Program-made: the position numbers and the translations under genes | The notes under the pieces: generated by a model | The model's input: only the letters and a program-made list of their open reading frames with translations | Database searches by the model: none | Told to the model about the DNA's origin: nothing | Shown: positions 21,701-32,100 of the stretch, in pieces | Layout: each line of letters begins with the position of its first letter | Numbering within the stretch: the stretch's first letter is position 1 | DNA from: Stratiolaelaps scimitus | Lineage: Eukaryota; Arthropoda; Arachnida; Mesostigmata; Laelapidae | Direction of reading: 5' to 3' | Assembly (NCBI GenBank): GCA_019614645.1 | Contig: JABWDB010000013.1 | Coordinates: forward strand, 1,922,001 to 1,986,000 | Length of the DNA: 64,000 nucleotides

Positions 21701-22761
21701 TCAGGCAAAGTTTCTGTGCCGAGTTGTCGATAATCACCCTGAACATGAACACTTCGAATGCTGCTATTTGTGGTACAAGTAGCATATCAATAAATGAATA
21801 CTATAATTAATTGAAATAATGGAAAATACTGGAATCGCTCTCCATAGGAGAAGTTGCTGTCAAGCTTCGTTATTTGCTAATTACGCATCCTGTCAACATC
21901 CTACATAACTGTCATATTTGTTTTCATCCGATACGCGTCTCGTTACGTTAAATTGTGCGAATTACGACAACATTCACTACGAGCTAAATTGCAGTCGGCA
22001 TTTGATTATATTTCTGATTTGTATGGTAAGCCTGTATCTATGTGTATGCGTGTGGGTGTCATGTCGACAATTTCGCCACGAATTTATTTATTCCGCACTT
22101 TAATCATTTATCTCTGAATACAACAATTGCAAAGAGTGCATACTTCCTATACAACGCTGGCTAGCTGTCCATATATCAGTAGGAAAGTTGCCAGCAACTC
22201 ACCCAATAGACACCAAACAGAGATTGAGGCGAAGTTGACAGTGTTTGTACCAGATTAATAAGCGCTTAATTAATAATTCCGGGCATACAGCCCTGTTGAA
22301 TAGATTTCGTTTTACTTGACGCCGTAGAGATTCCGGGAGAATGAGGTTATGAATTCTAGCAGACATAGCAGCGCCGTGGATATCTTGGACGACAAATCCA
22401 CATATGTTTGACGTAGATGGCATTTGCACAAAACATACCTACTGAATGTTGATCGATGAAAACCATACAGACCAATCCCTAGAAGCGTCTTCTACGCACA
22501 GTCAGCTTTTATATATTATTAAGCAGCATTATTTATCAATGCAAATGTAGGTTTCCATTATGTGAAGGACGAGCTTGCCATTGATTCAATTTAAAAAATG
22601 CATTTATTATAATACTCTGCCTAAGTTCACGCGACGAACGCATTATTCCTGATGAACCAATGTGACGTACGTTCTCTTCGTGTGAGACAGCACAACAACA
22701 TGACGTTCAGGGTTGAATGCGAACGTGGATGGGAGTTCATCAATGTTAAGTTTAACAATCT

Positions 22762-23719
22762 CTATGATGTAGCTTTGCTAAGAGTTGCCTTCTTCCCTTG
22801 GCCCTTCTTGGGGGGACCTTTTCCTCGGAGAATCGCGATTCTCTTCATTTCCTCCTTGAAGTCTAAATGCTCGTCGCGATAGAGACCGTGTAGTCGCAAG
22901 CGGAAGATGAGAACCGACCATTCGTGGTGAGGTGGGTAATAGCCACTCAATTGCCCCTGTAGATACGAGACAGATATAAAAAGCATTATCAATACTCAAT
23001 ATTTTTCTTGTTCAATAGAAATCGGTGTTGTAGTAAATGCGCGTCCTGTTGAATGACGCTAGTGATAGTGGTAGATATCTGTCGAATTTGTCACTAGCGC
23101 ACTGTTAATTGTGTATGTGTAAAATAGTCGTTTCATATCAAATGCATCCGCTGAAAGATAGGCGCGTACATTGTTGATTGTTCTGGTGTTCAGCCGTCCT
23201 AGAGAAGTGGCAAGGAAAATGAGGATATTTGTAAGCGTGAATCATATTACATTAGCTATTGTCGTAAGTCGTTGCACGTTCTGCAGGATCTGCTCCTGAA
23301 TGAACTCAACGGTGACCTATTTTAGTCAAACATGTTCTATTAGATCTTCCACGAGAAAAGCCCGCCTCTCCCAAAGTCCTAAAAGTAGTGGCTATAATAA
23401 TCGATACTAGGAGTGGTTCGCTGGAGGCCGCATAACGCGATCGGTTCTGCTGATCGATTTCTTGTATACATTGCCACAAGTTGTCAGAACTAATGTATTT
23501 GCTGAAAAACTTTAACCGCTGGCATAGCGATTTGACACGCGTTCCGTGGTCGGCATCGCGCGAACGGAACGAGTGAGCACTAACCCGACGGAGATCCCAG
23601 GGCTTCTCACTGAGCATTCGCACAATTCGTTTTGACCTATTGGAGATCGGGCGAGAGACTTCACCGAACACGCGCGCCGAAAGGGTCGCCATTCGGATAG
23701 CGTACGCGGAAGATGACAT
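22762..23719 (-). CDS. mRpS33: Mitochondrial ribosomal protein S33 (mS33), 2 exons
   Basis: This is a nuclear-encoded subunit of the small mitochondrial ribosomal subunit. Exon 1 is 23719-23585 (45 codons) and begins MSSSAYAIRMATLSARVFGE, close to the known S33 start pattern 'YA.RM..LSARLFGE'. Exon 2 is 22956-22762 (64 codons plus TAG) and carries YPPHHEW, then LHGLYRDEHLDFKEEMKR and the basic tail GKGPPKKGQGKKA, the S33 signature. The donor CGG|GTTAGT and acceptor CTACAG|GGGCAA are both phase 0. The total is 109 aa against about 106 in human. The start is the first in-frame ATG. The 628-bp intron holds no other recognisable feature. Confidence 0.95.
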
Positions 23720-23894
23720 GATCTTCCTAATGTGTGTCGGGCTCGACAACAACACCTCAAAATGGGGCTTGATTCTTGCAGTGCACAGTGGAGTGATTAC
23801 GGCCGGCGCACACAGGAGTACAACCCGTGAGGTTAACGCACATTCGACCGACTCAGTATTGGTCGGCGATCAACTATCAAAACATTGTGGGTGT

Positions 23895-23905
23895 CGCCAT
23901 CTTGG
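23895..23905 (-). promoter_or_regulatory. YY1-type element upstream of mRpS33
   Basis: The minus strand reads CCAAGATGGCG, the core of the YY1/pleiohomeotic consensus (AAGATGGCGGC). It lies about 180 bases upstream of the mRpS33 start codon in the gene's orientation. Such sites are often found at the transcription start of mitochondrial and translation-related genes. Function here is inferred from sequence and position only. Confidence 0.5.
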
Positions 23906-24063
23906 ACTGGCAAGGGTCAACAGTTTGAAAAGGCCGCGGGCAATGTCCTCTCTTTGTTCATCAAGGAGAAGCCTGTCTTCCTAGATTTTATACTCATTGT
24001 AATTATCCGGTAAATAATGCCACATAAACAAATAGAGATAAGTATCACATGAATACTGGTATC

Positions 24064-24178
24064 ACTGATATAGCTATTAATAATTGTTTTTCGAGCTGAC
24101 CCTCAGCTGTTCCCCTATCTGACGGGCCGCATAGTAACACTCGACAGGTTCTCATAGTGATACTGATACAGTTATTGA
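24064..24178 (-). mobile_element. Hairpin-tailed SINE fragment, older copy
   Basis: The 3' part (plus strand near 24091-24125) is nearly identical to the copy at 11335-11370: CGAGCTGACCCTCAGCTGTT and CCCCTATCTGAC, with only a short T-run left of the tail. Flanks ACTGATATAGCTATTAA (24064-24080) and ACTGATACAGTTATTGA (24162-24178) look like a diverged 17-bp target duplication with three transitions. Confidence 0.65.
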
Positions 24179-24299
24179 ACGCTATCATGTATATATATAT
24201 ATATACATATATTTCCCGTTTTGCAAATTTGTTCCTTTCAGTATATATCATATTATTGTGTACTTTCACATAGAGAATAATTAGTAGAGCAGTTGGGGA

Positions 24300-24500
24300 G
24301 ATCGTGGAAGGCCGACGCCGTCATGGTCCCGACGGAGACGAAGGCATTTCCTCTTTGCCTCTGCACAGCGAGGTAAGGGCGCTGCTGAAGGGCGAACCCT
24401 GCGCGCTTGTCCCGCGGTGGCGCAGACCAGCCTGTGGCACAGATCCCATTGAGGAGATTGGCAGTGAGGGGGTCGGGGCCACCGCAGTTCAGTTGTATCT
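24300..24500 (+). repeat. GC-rich dispersed repeat, copy 1
   Basis: This block contains CCCTGCGCGCTTGTCCC and, about 70 bases later, GGGGGTCGGGGCCACC. The same two elements occur in the same order at 35.98-36.03 kb. The overall stretch is GC-rich within AT-rich DNA. Its nature is unknown. Confidence 0.45.
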
Positions 24501-27107
24501 ACATATGTTCGGAAAACATCAAATTCGATATTAAATCGGACTAGACTTAAATCGGACTGATTAAATAGACATCACTATTTAAGCTCCTGAAGAAAAATGT
24601 GTAAAGCAGAGACACATACATATTTTTCCTGTAATACAATGTCCTCTTCCTACAATGCTAGAGATACCCAGTATATGGAACGATGTACGGGAGTCATTCT
24701 CGTTGCTCGAGTAAACCTCACATATTAATAAACAATTTATTAAATAATATGAAATAAGTACAGCTTGCTAGGACCTGTGATGGGTGAATAAAGTTTTCTC
24801 GTTGATGGCTGGCGCTCATGGCTTCTTCCATATCAGCACGCGACCGTACGGTGGCATGATTACTAAAAATGCCGGAAATAATAATCCTCATTTTCCAGAG
24901 GCCACGACAGAATTTGAGTCTGTCATATCCCATAGCCATTTACCCAAGATGTGTCTCTAGGTGCTACCGATGGTGACATGAGGAATAATACATGGCTCAT
25001 TGTTATTTGGCGCTACAAAACGTATTGTCATTTATTATGACCTAATGATGTTTCTAACAGAATACAATTTAGCATTAAGTGATAAAATATAGAATGATAC
25101 TTCAAAGGCAATTATTATTGCTCAAGTGTCTAAACGAGCACTATATAGTAAACGTTAAGGATAATCCTGTGAGGACAAAATACAAGAATCAACATTAAAA
25201 TGCAGTCTTTGATTACAGCCACAAGAGCCAATATGTCACCCAGCAGTGTAGCTGTTCCAGATCTGTTTGTAGAGGTCGTCGAAGCAATACCGTGCCTACC
25301 CAGTGGTAACGAGGCCTGTTTGCCATAGAAGGCAAACAGTTAAGGGTAACAAAGAAAAGGAAAAGAAAAAATAAGAAAAACAGTCTCAGATCGCAGGTTC
25401 AAAGCGTCGCACGACCACAAAGTAGAATACAGAATCTGCTCGACGTGTTGTTTAGTTACGTAGATGCCACCTAATGTGGACAAAGCAAGCGGAAATTGCT
25501 CTTTACGGAGAAAAGCATCTGATAAAAGCATAATATGGGTATCTAGTAAAATTCGAGAACTACGTCAATACTCAAACAAGTGTGAGATAAAGTGGAATTT
25601 TTTTCGCCGCTCATGAAATATCAATCCACATTTACATAATAACAATCCATTAAGTAGTGTCTGCGTGACGCATCAGATACTCCATGAGCGTAATCATTGT
25701 TCATCACTTGAGCCATCGAAGACGACTATGAAACAAGTGTTGCTCAGCCAGGCAGTGTATCAGTAATTCAAGTTATTGAAACACTCGACGATAATGACCC
25801 TTCTTACGCAAAGAAAGATATGTGTATTTTGAAATATTATTGTATATATTTTCTATGTAGATGCTTACACAAATTTCGGCGTTATTGTTATTGATTTCCC
25901 TCATATCAGTTCCATTTCAGACGCCCGAGTTCGCTGGCACCTGACTTGACAACAGAGCACCAAACGCATCTGTAAAAGAATACAGTCAGAAAAGGGTTTC
26001 TGGAATCTGATTCGTTCTCCCTAGGCAGGGTTATGTTCATTGTCTGTATTTCCGCTATTATGAATTATTATTATTATTATTATTAAGCATTGCAAAATCG
26101 CCGTTCCGTTAAAAAAAAACAGGAAAGCCTTTACCGATTCGTGCTTTGACGGATCACGGATAGAACTTAGTATTAGTAGTAGTAGAAATTACTCTGGCAG
26201 TAGTGCCCTGAGTGGCAACGCCTGAGGTTGTTACATTATTCAACGTTGTCACAGTCCGTTTGGGATAGACATTGCACGGTATATTTGAGATAAGTGCCTA
26301 GTGACATTGCGAAGTTATTTTATCTAATCAATACATCGCCAGCTTGGTTTTCTGTTGCCTTCATACGGCCTACGGTGCGACTTTGCACAAGGAGAGGCCC
26401 TTTCGCTTCTGCCTTACCATTTTTAAATATAATTTTCAACTAAATTAAATCATCGGGGTGATTTAGAGATGAACCGGATCCATAAATATATGCCTAAGTT
26501 TTATGTTCCTATCCTAGGGTCCGCCACCTGAATTCCTGCGACATACATACCTCCCAGGTTGGCTCAATCCAACCAATAGCAGCCAAATAATAAACAAATA
26601 AGTAGATCCTGTGCGATTCAATTTGAAAATTCAAGTCATTCAAATTATCGTTTATCAACCAAAACGGGTCGGTACAATAGTTCAACATATTACAGCAGAT
26701 AAAATATGTTGTACATTATGCGTGTCGGGGATTTCGACACGCAAGAATAGACACGCTTGCCATTGTGTTCTATTTTAACTCATCCTTGTGTCGCCTTACC
26801 AGATCACTCATCACACATGCACATCAATGAACTGGAGCAGAGCGAACGTGATCAAGGCGAGGCCTGCGAGACTAATCACCGTCATCACCATTATGGTAAC
26901 AGAAAAAAAAAGTAAAATCCGAAGCAACTCTATGATACTGCCGGTCAGTATTATATAAATTACCTATACATTATATGATATGAGATAGGAGTAGAACATG
27001 TTTCCGGTGACACGAGCGATGACATCATCTGACACCTCCCACACCATTATGCCACCATTATATTGATGGCTTAATGCATAGACCCTCATTTATCGGTCGT
27101 TCCGCAC

Positions 27108-27108
<1 letters not shown>

Positions 27109-27143
<35 letters not shown>
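27109..27143. repeat. (TA)n microsatellite
   Basis: A pure TA tract of 35 bases. Similar shorter TA arrays occur near 2681-2700, 11194-11226, 36272-36299, 42753-42779, 46168-46204, 49831-49854, 52363-52405, 54730-54751 and 56503-56527. Confidence 0.97.
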
Positions 27144-27146
<3 letters not shown>

Positions 27147-27634
27147 CACTCTTAATATCATGCGCAATTACAATTATGCTACCCTGCCTTGTTTACATAT
27201 CACCTCCGCATGCGATATATAATTATCGTCACCGTGGTGACATCCGCTGTCTACCGGCCAGACATATCAATGTGATGATTCATAACCGCCGTTCGTCTGG
27301 CGAGCAACATTCTGTCCACATGTTTACCACAGCCCTCAGGCCCCCAAATCGACAGATGCAACACCTTACAAGGAATGCAAATTCGTTACGACACGAGCGG
27401 CGCGAGGAGACGATGACTCTAATGAGAGTGGTCATAATTAGTGGCTGAAGGTGTTGGCTGTTCCACCTGATCTGATCCACCCGCGCATGAGGGGCTCTCT
27501 GCACCTCACGCGTTGTCTACGCCGCGGATTCTCACCATCGCAGATGGCGCGCGGGCTTTTTGGCGCTATCAAGATTCATTACTTAATACCGGTCACAAAT
27601 CATCGTTGTATCCGACCCGTAACAGTAATACTAG

Positions 27635-27636
<2 letters not shown>

Positions 27637-27715
<79 letters not shown>
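27637..27715. repeat. (TA)n microsatellite, about 39 units
   Basis: A pure alternating TA tract of 79 bases, the longest in the window, about 1.1 kb upstream of the NRF-6-like start codon. Pure tracts of this length are prone to cruciform formation and length variation. Confidence 0.98.
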
Positions 27716-27718
<3 letters not shown>

Positions 27719-27897
27719 GGAGCTGCTATTTGCGGATTTGCTGTTGCAGATGTTACCCTCATTGCCATCCTGACGAGGTTTTCGTGCTACCGTGCATAGT
27801 GCGGTCATATGCATGCCGATTCATAGCATACAAGTCTAAATGGGACTTTTAGATTACATGCATCTATGACGATCATTATTATTATTATTATATCAAT

Positions 27898-28788
27898 GTG
27901 TTTGTTCGTGTCTCGCGCTGTGCGCTTTGTACGTCTCTGTTTACCCTTGAGTTCCTCCTCCGGATGCATCCGCCGCCGCCGCCACTACCATCACCACCAA
28001 CCTCTTTCCTCCTTGCACTTTTGAGTTTTGCTGCTGCTGCAGCAGCTGCTGCTGCTGCTGCTACTGTGGCTTTCACCATTGGAACACCACTTCCTCCTTG
28101 CCGGCTCCTTCTTGACATCGTTGTTATATGTCGCTTTCTTGACCAATTCCGAGAACCCGTCGCCGTTCAACTCCCTCGGCCATCAGCGGCACACACACAC
28201 ACACACAGGCCTATCCTTCTCGCCTTCCCGGAGCCATTTCCAGAGACCGAAGGTGGTGATGCCGTTCCTGCGCGCCGGAGCGACTCACGAAACGAGAGCC
28301 CGCCACATCGCGCCGCGACCAACAGCAAACTCGTCCAACTGTCCCCCGTATGTAATCGTATCCGGTCGGGGTCGTTCGTTGCCGCAATCTCCTCCTATCT
28401 TGGCGCTGTTTCTGTGATCGTAACACACGCCACTCACCTACATAAGCATGGACCGGATAAGGGGTTCTGTTGCTTGGTGGTGTTTTTTTGCTTGGTTTCT
28501 GTGCTGCCCGCCTCGTGTCTGATTTCATACCGTTGGGGCTCTGCGGCGAGCCGGTGTATGCGTGTGCGTTTGAAGGGGTTGGTGCCGTTGCCGCTGTCCG
28601 AGCGACTGATTACCGCCTATTTGTACTCGGGCCGAAATCGACCTGTGAACCGTTATCGGGATTACGAGACGACGGCCACATGTGAGGCCTTCGAGGTTAC
28701 GTCACAGTGTTCATCATTTGTTGCTTGGTGCTACTCGCTCGAATTGAACAGGGAGAAACCTGCATTTGTGTTCGTGAAGGACAGATAG
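27898..28788 (+). other. Long open frame in the presumed 5' leader of the NRF-6-like gene
   Basis: An uninterrupted frame of 296 codons ends in TAG at 28786-28788, only 15 bases before the NRF-6-like ATG at 28804. It is GC-rich, with poly-Pro and poly-Ala tracts from CCN and GCT repeats, and resembles no family I know. The frame could be a chance product of stop-poor sequence, an upstream ORF, or part of an alternative transcript. I do not call it a gene. Confidence 0.3.
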
Positions 28789-28803
28789 TCTACATTGGAT
28801 ATA

Positions 28804-29173
28804 ATGCGCTGGTTTGTGTCACTGGTCGGCGCTCTCGTCGTGTGGATGGGACTAATCGGTGGCTGTCAAACGATGGACACTGACATTGAGGCTCTCCAAC
28901 ATAAAGTGGCACTTATACATAAGGTTCTGAAAAATCATGTTCCAAACCCAATGGACAAAAGTGATGATGAACTCCAGGAGGAGATCACAGCGAACATTGC
29001 TGAACTGTGGTCGAAGTATGATGCAGCCTTACAGGTACAAGTGGACCATCTGCTTCGGCAATTTCTACCATATATGCTCGAGGTGGCCAACACAGACCTC
29101 CAGGTGGACTGCATAAGGAGCCTCCTGAGAGTGGTACGTGGTCTGAGAACACTGGACAGCTGGGCCTTTCAAC
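28804..29173 (+). CDS. NRF-6-like gene, exon 1: signal peptide and start of NRF domain
   Basis: This exon encodes 123 residues from ATG 28804 (A at -3). A hydrophobic signal sequence is followed by a helical ectodomain segment ending SLLRVVRGLRTLDSWAFQ. The donor C|GTAAGT is phase 1. It joins exon 2 (TC TTG GAC) across an 8.9-kb intron to read WAFQLLDSIGRPAAG, matching the family pattern 'WA..ml.DA.GKPp.G'. Confidence 0.85.
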
Positions 29174-32100
29174 GTAAGTCCGTTCTCCTTGGCTTTTTTT
29201 TAATGTTCTCGTACTGTTAGCGATAGTCGAGAATGTACGTACATACAAATGAAAAAAAACAGACCCTAGTGAAATTACATTTCCAACTGCGAAAGCGGTT
29301 TAGACAAGGGAAACAATAGGTTCATCGCTTTGGAAACTCTTGTAGCTGATATCTCGGCTTCAGATACCTCTCAGTCAATCGTCAGTTACATAATGATCAA
29401 CATGTCTTTGTAGGAGTAAAATCAACTTCTAGACAACTTTTAGCAACCGTGATGCGAGTTCAGGGTTCGAAAAATTGGTGAGGGCGAGTTCGCGAAGTGA
29501 TTGTTCGTCAGGAGTCCCGCAAGGCTCCTATGTAAGCTCTCTTTCTAGTTTGCATACTTCTTATGGATATCAAGAACGCGGTACAATATAATGAGGTCAT
29601 CAATCGATGCGGTTGCTAAGTGGTATAAGTACAATCGAATTATAATCTCAGTATCGAAATGTCCAGTCGTCACAGCATTTTGTTTATGCTTCTAGTGGTG
29701 ACTCCATCCCGAAAACTCAGTTTGTGCCGGGATCTGGGTGTTCTTGTCAGCCCTCTCCTGGAACTTGACTCACACATTACTGAAGTTGTGCCATACCTCA
29801 TACTGGCCTTCCACTGGTTTGTTGTTTAAAAAATTGATTTCTAGCTGACATTTTCGAATAGTCTTGTAGTTCCCAAATACTTATACTGCCCCAAGAAATC
29901 GCGTCCATATCTGAGAAGCATACCAACGCCCTGGACAGAGTTCAGAACAGATTCATACCGTCCTTCCTAGAGGCTCAGTGGTGCCCAGGTCGACAAGCCA
30001 ACTTCATGAGGATTCAGAGATTAGAATGCCCATAAGCTAATCAAGCTGGATACCAAAGATCAATTTCCAAGTATTCGTAATAGTAATCTACGTAAGTGCC
30101 CTGGAAATCTCTCGAACTTGTCGAGTTAATAAGGTTTTTGCCTGGACAGTGGCCCGTTTATTGTACTAATATAATAACAGTAACGTTATCGTAAACCAAC
30201 ATAGCTGTGTCGTCAGGTGATTTTATTGCTCTCATTGTCTCATATGATTTTATTTACCTCTTTAATTGAGAATAAAGCTGTGTTTGTATTGTTATCATTG
30301 ATGAAGTACCGAAAGCTCAGGAGTCCGACGGTTCGAGCCGCCAGAAGCGATTACTCAGCGCAGCAGCTAAGTCGACCAGTTACGAGCAGATCAGCGTCGA
30401 TTTGGCACGGTATTAGTATGGGATTGTCAGCCATTACAACTCAGAACCTTCCCCCTTAGGCTTCACCCCAACGATTGGGGACCGACACGAGCGGTAGCTG
30501 ATGCCTAACATCTCAGTTGTCTGTTTCATTAGCATGTAATAACTGCATAGGCTCTCTCGTGTCCCTCTCAATCTCTCAGACAGGATAGATCGATCTAGTT
30601 CGATGGATGGAAGGGAAGAATGAAGCCGGGACAGATTCGAGGTAGGTAACTATTTGAACGGAATCGGACCAGTTTATCTGGTGGCTATCAATTGGCGCCC
30701 ACGAGAGTGAGATAAGGGAATAAACTATGTCTACAGCGGTAATGTTAGACACACGATAATCTGTAGGAGTGCTAACGGAAACGTCTGGTTCATTATGCAA
30801 ATTCGATTTGATAAGTGAATGGAGCGGTTCGAATCGATTGGTTCGTTGATCACTGAGGCTGCCATATCAAGGTCATAATAATAGTTATGCCTACTCCGTA
30901 CCAGTAATTAAATTAGTTACTGGCAAGCGGCCGCGTTACTACGAATGCGTTAAGATGAACGTAGATGAGTGAGATAATGTTGTTCTCCTTCTGGAGCGGG
31001 CTGAGACATTGAGATGTGCGATTCGATCGATCTGATTGCCGAGTTGGCAGAATCGCAATCAAGCGGCGCGGGAATTTTGGCTGAGCATATCAACAAAGCT
31101 CAGAGCAGGCGAGACGTCGACGTATTTGCGTAAGGATAGGATGATACGCGGGCAAACTCACGTGATAGGCATATCCAGCCATGCAAGTTAGAATGCAAGG
31201 TTTCACCTGATATCCATGCCATGGGTAATCAGCGCCACAAGGGGAAGAAGTACCCGTACATCATTCTATCTACGGGAATCCACAGGGTCCTTTCTAAACT
31301 GGGCGAGGTGAAGCTTGACGAGTAATTCCAAACCAGAGGACATTGTCCACGGGTTTAATAAAAATGGAGCGAGGCTTTACTCGTCCGTGTACTCATCGAA
31401 CCGAACGTAAATGGTTCGAGAGTGTTACAGCGTACTGTTTGGTGTTTGCCAAACAGGTATTGTAGCATCTCTAACTGAGAGACAAATAGTTCATTTTCTA
31501 TTGTCCAATAATGCTACCAGCCTTGCTCTAGCATCGTCTGGTACACAGACAATGGTGGTTTGCAAAACGGAATTCGTTCTCGGAATCTGCGCTAACCTAC
31601 CTTACTTATGCTTGCTGGCTCACTCGTCGAGAAGGTTTGCATCCCGATACCTACAGTACCTCGTTTGCGGACTATGCAAAGCGGCTAAGGTGGCCATATA
31701 TTCCTTTCGTTGAGTCCTCCTCTGCAGCTTTCAAACACAGAGACTGCCTAATTTGCCATAAGTGATTTACTATTGTACAATTTATAGTTATCCTTAGTTT
31801 GGTTGTATGCCTACAAACGGCTGTATTGTTAACGGCCCAAAGGGGAATGAATTCTCCCGGTACGTTGAATGAATTCTCACTGCTGGATCAAACTCCTGAA
31901 TGTACCGTACCTCCTGCGTTAACTTTTCTCACATGACTATCTGAACAGAGAACGCCTTCAAGCTGAGTGTCGCTGTATAATAAAATCAGCGCCATCCTTA
32001 TACTCCTTAGTCTTACAGGTACGCAGCCTTCCCGTGTTCGTAAGGCCTTCAGAGTAAACAGCCAAGATATTTAGTTGACGTATTTATAGAATAGCATTAT

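Larger units (their letters stand above)
18301..22761. other. AT-rich intergenic stretch, no gene seen
   Basis: This lies between the GC-richer stretch at 18.3 kb and the 3' end of mRpS33. Apart from a SINE-like fragment near 18683-18790, the sequence is AT-rich without long non-repetitive open frames. Short frames up to about 95 codons show no family resemblance and no splice-compatible partners that I could find. Confidence 0.45.
23906..28803. other. Intergenic region between mRpS33 and the NRF-6-like gene
   Basis: The mRpS33 and NRF-6-like genes are divergently oriented. The interval holds a hairpin-tailed SINE fragment near 24.1 kb, a GC-rich dispersed repeat near 24.3-24.5 kb, a short hairpin at 25316-25339 (9-bp arms), and two long (TA)n arrays near 27.1 and 27.7 kb. 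The last 0.9 kb before the NRF-6-like start is GC-rich and probably contains the promoter and 5' leader. Confidence 0.5.

Noticed and set aside
23306..23584. Downstream extension of the mRpS33 exon 1 frame (continuing to 23306)
   Set aside because: It is intron read-through. The donor at 23584-23579 and exon 2 at 22956 complete the S33 protein at the expected length.
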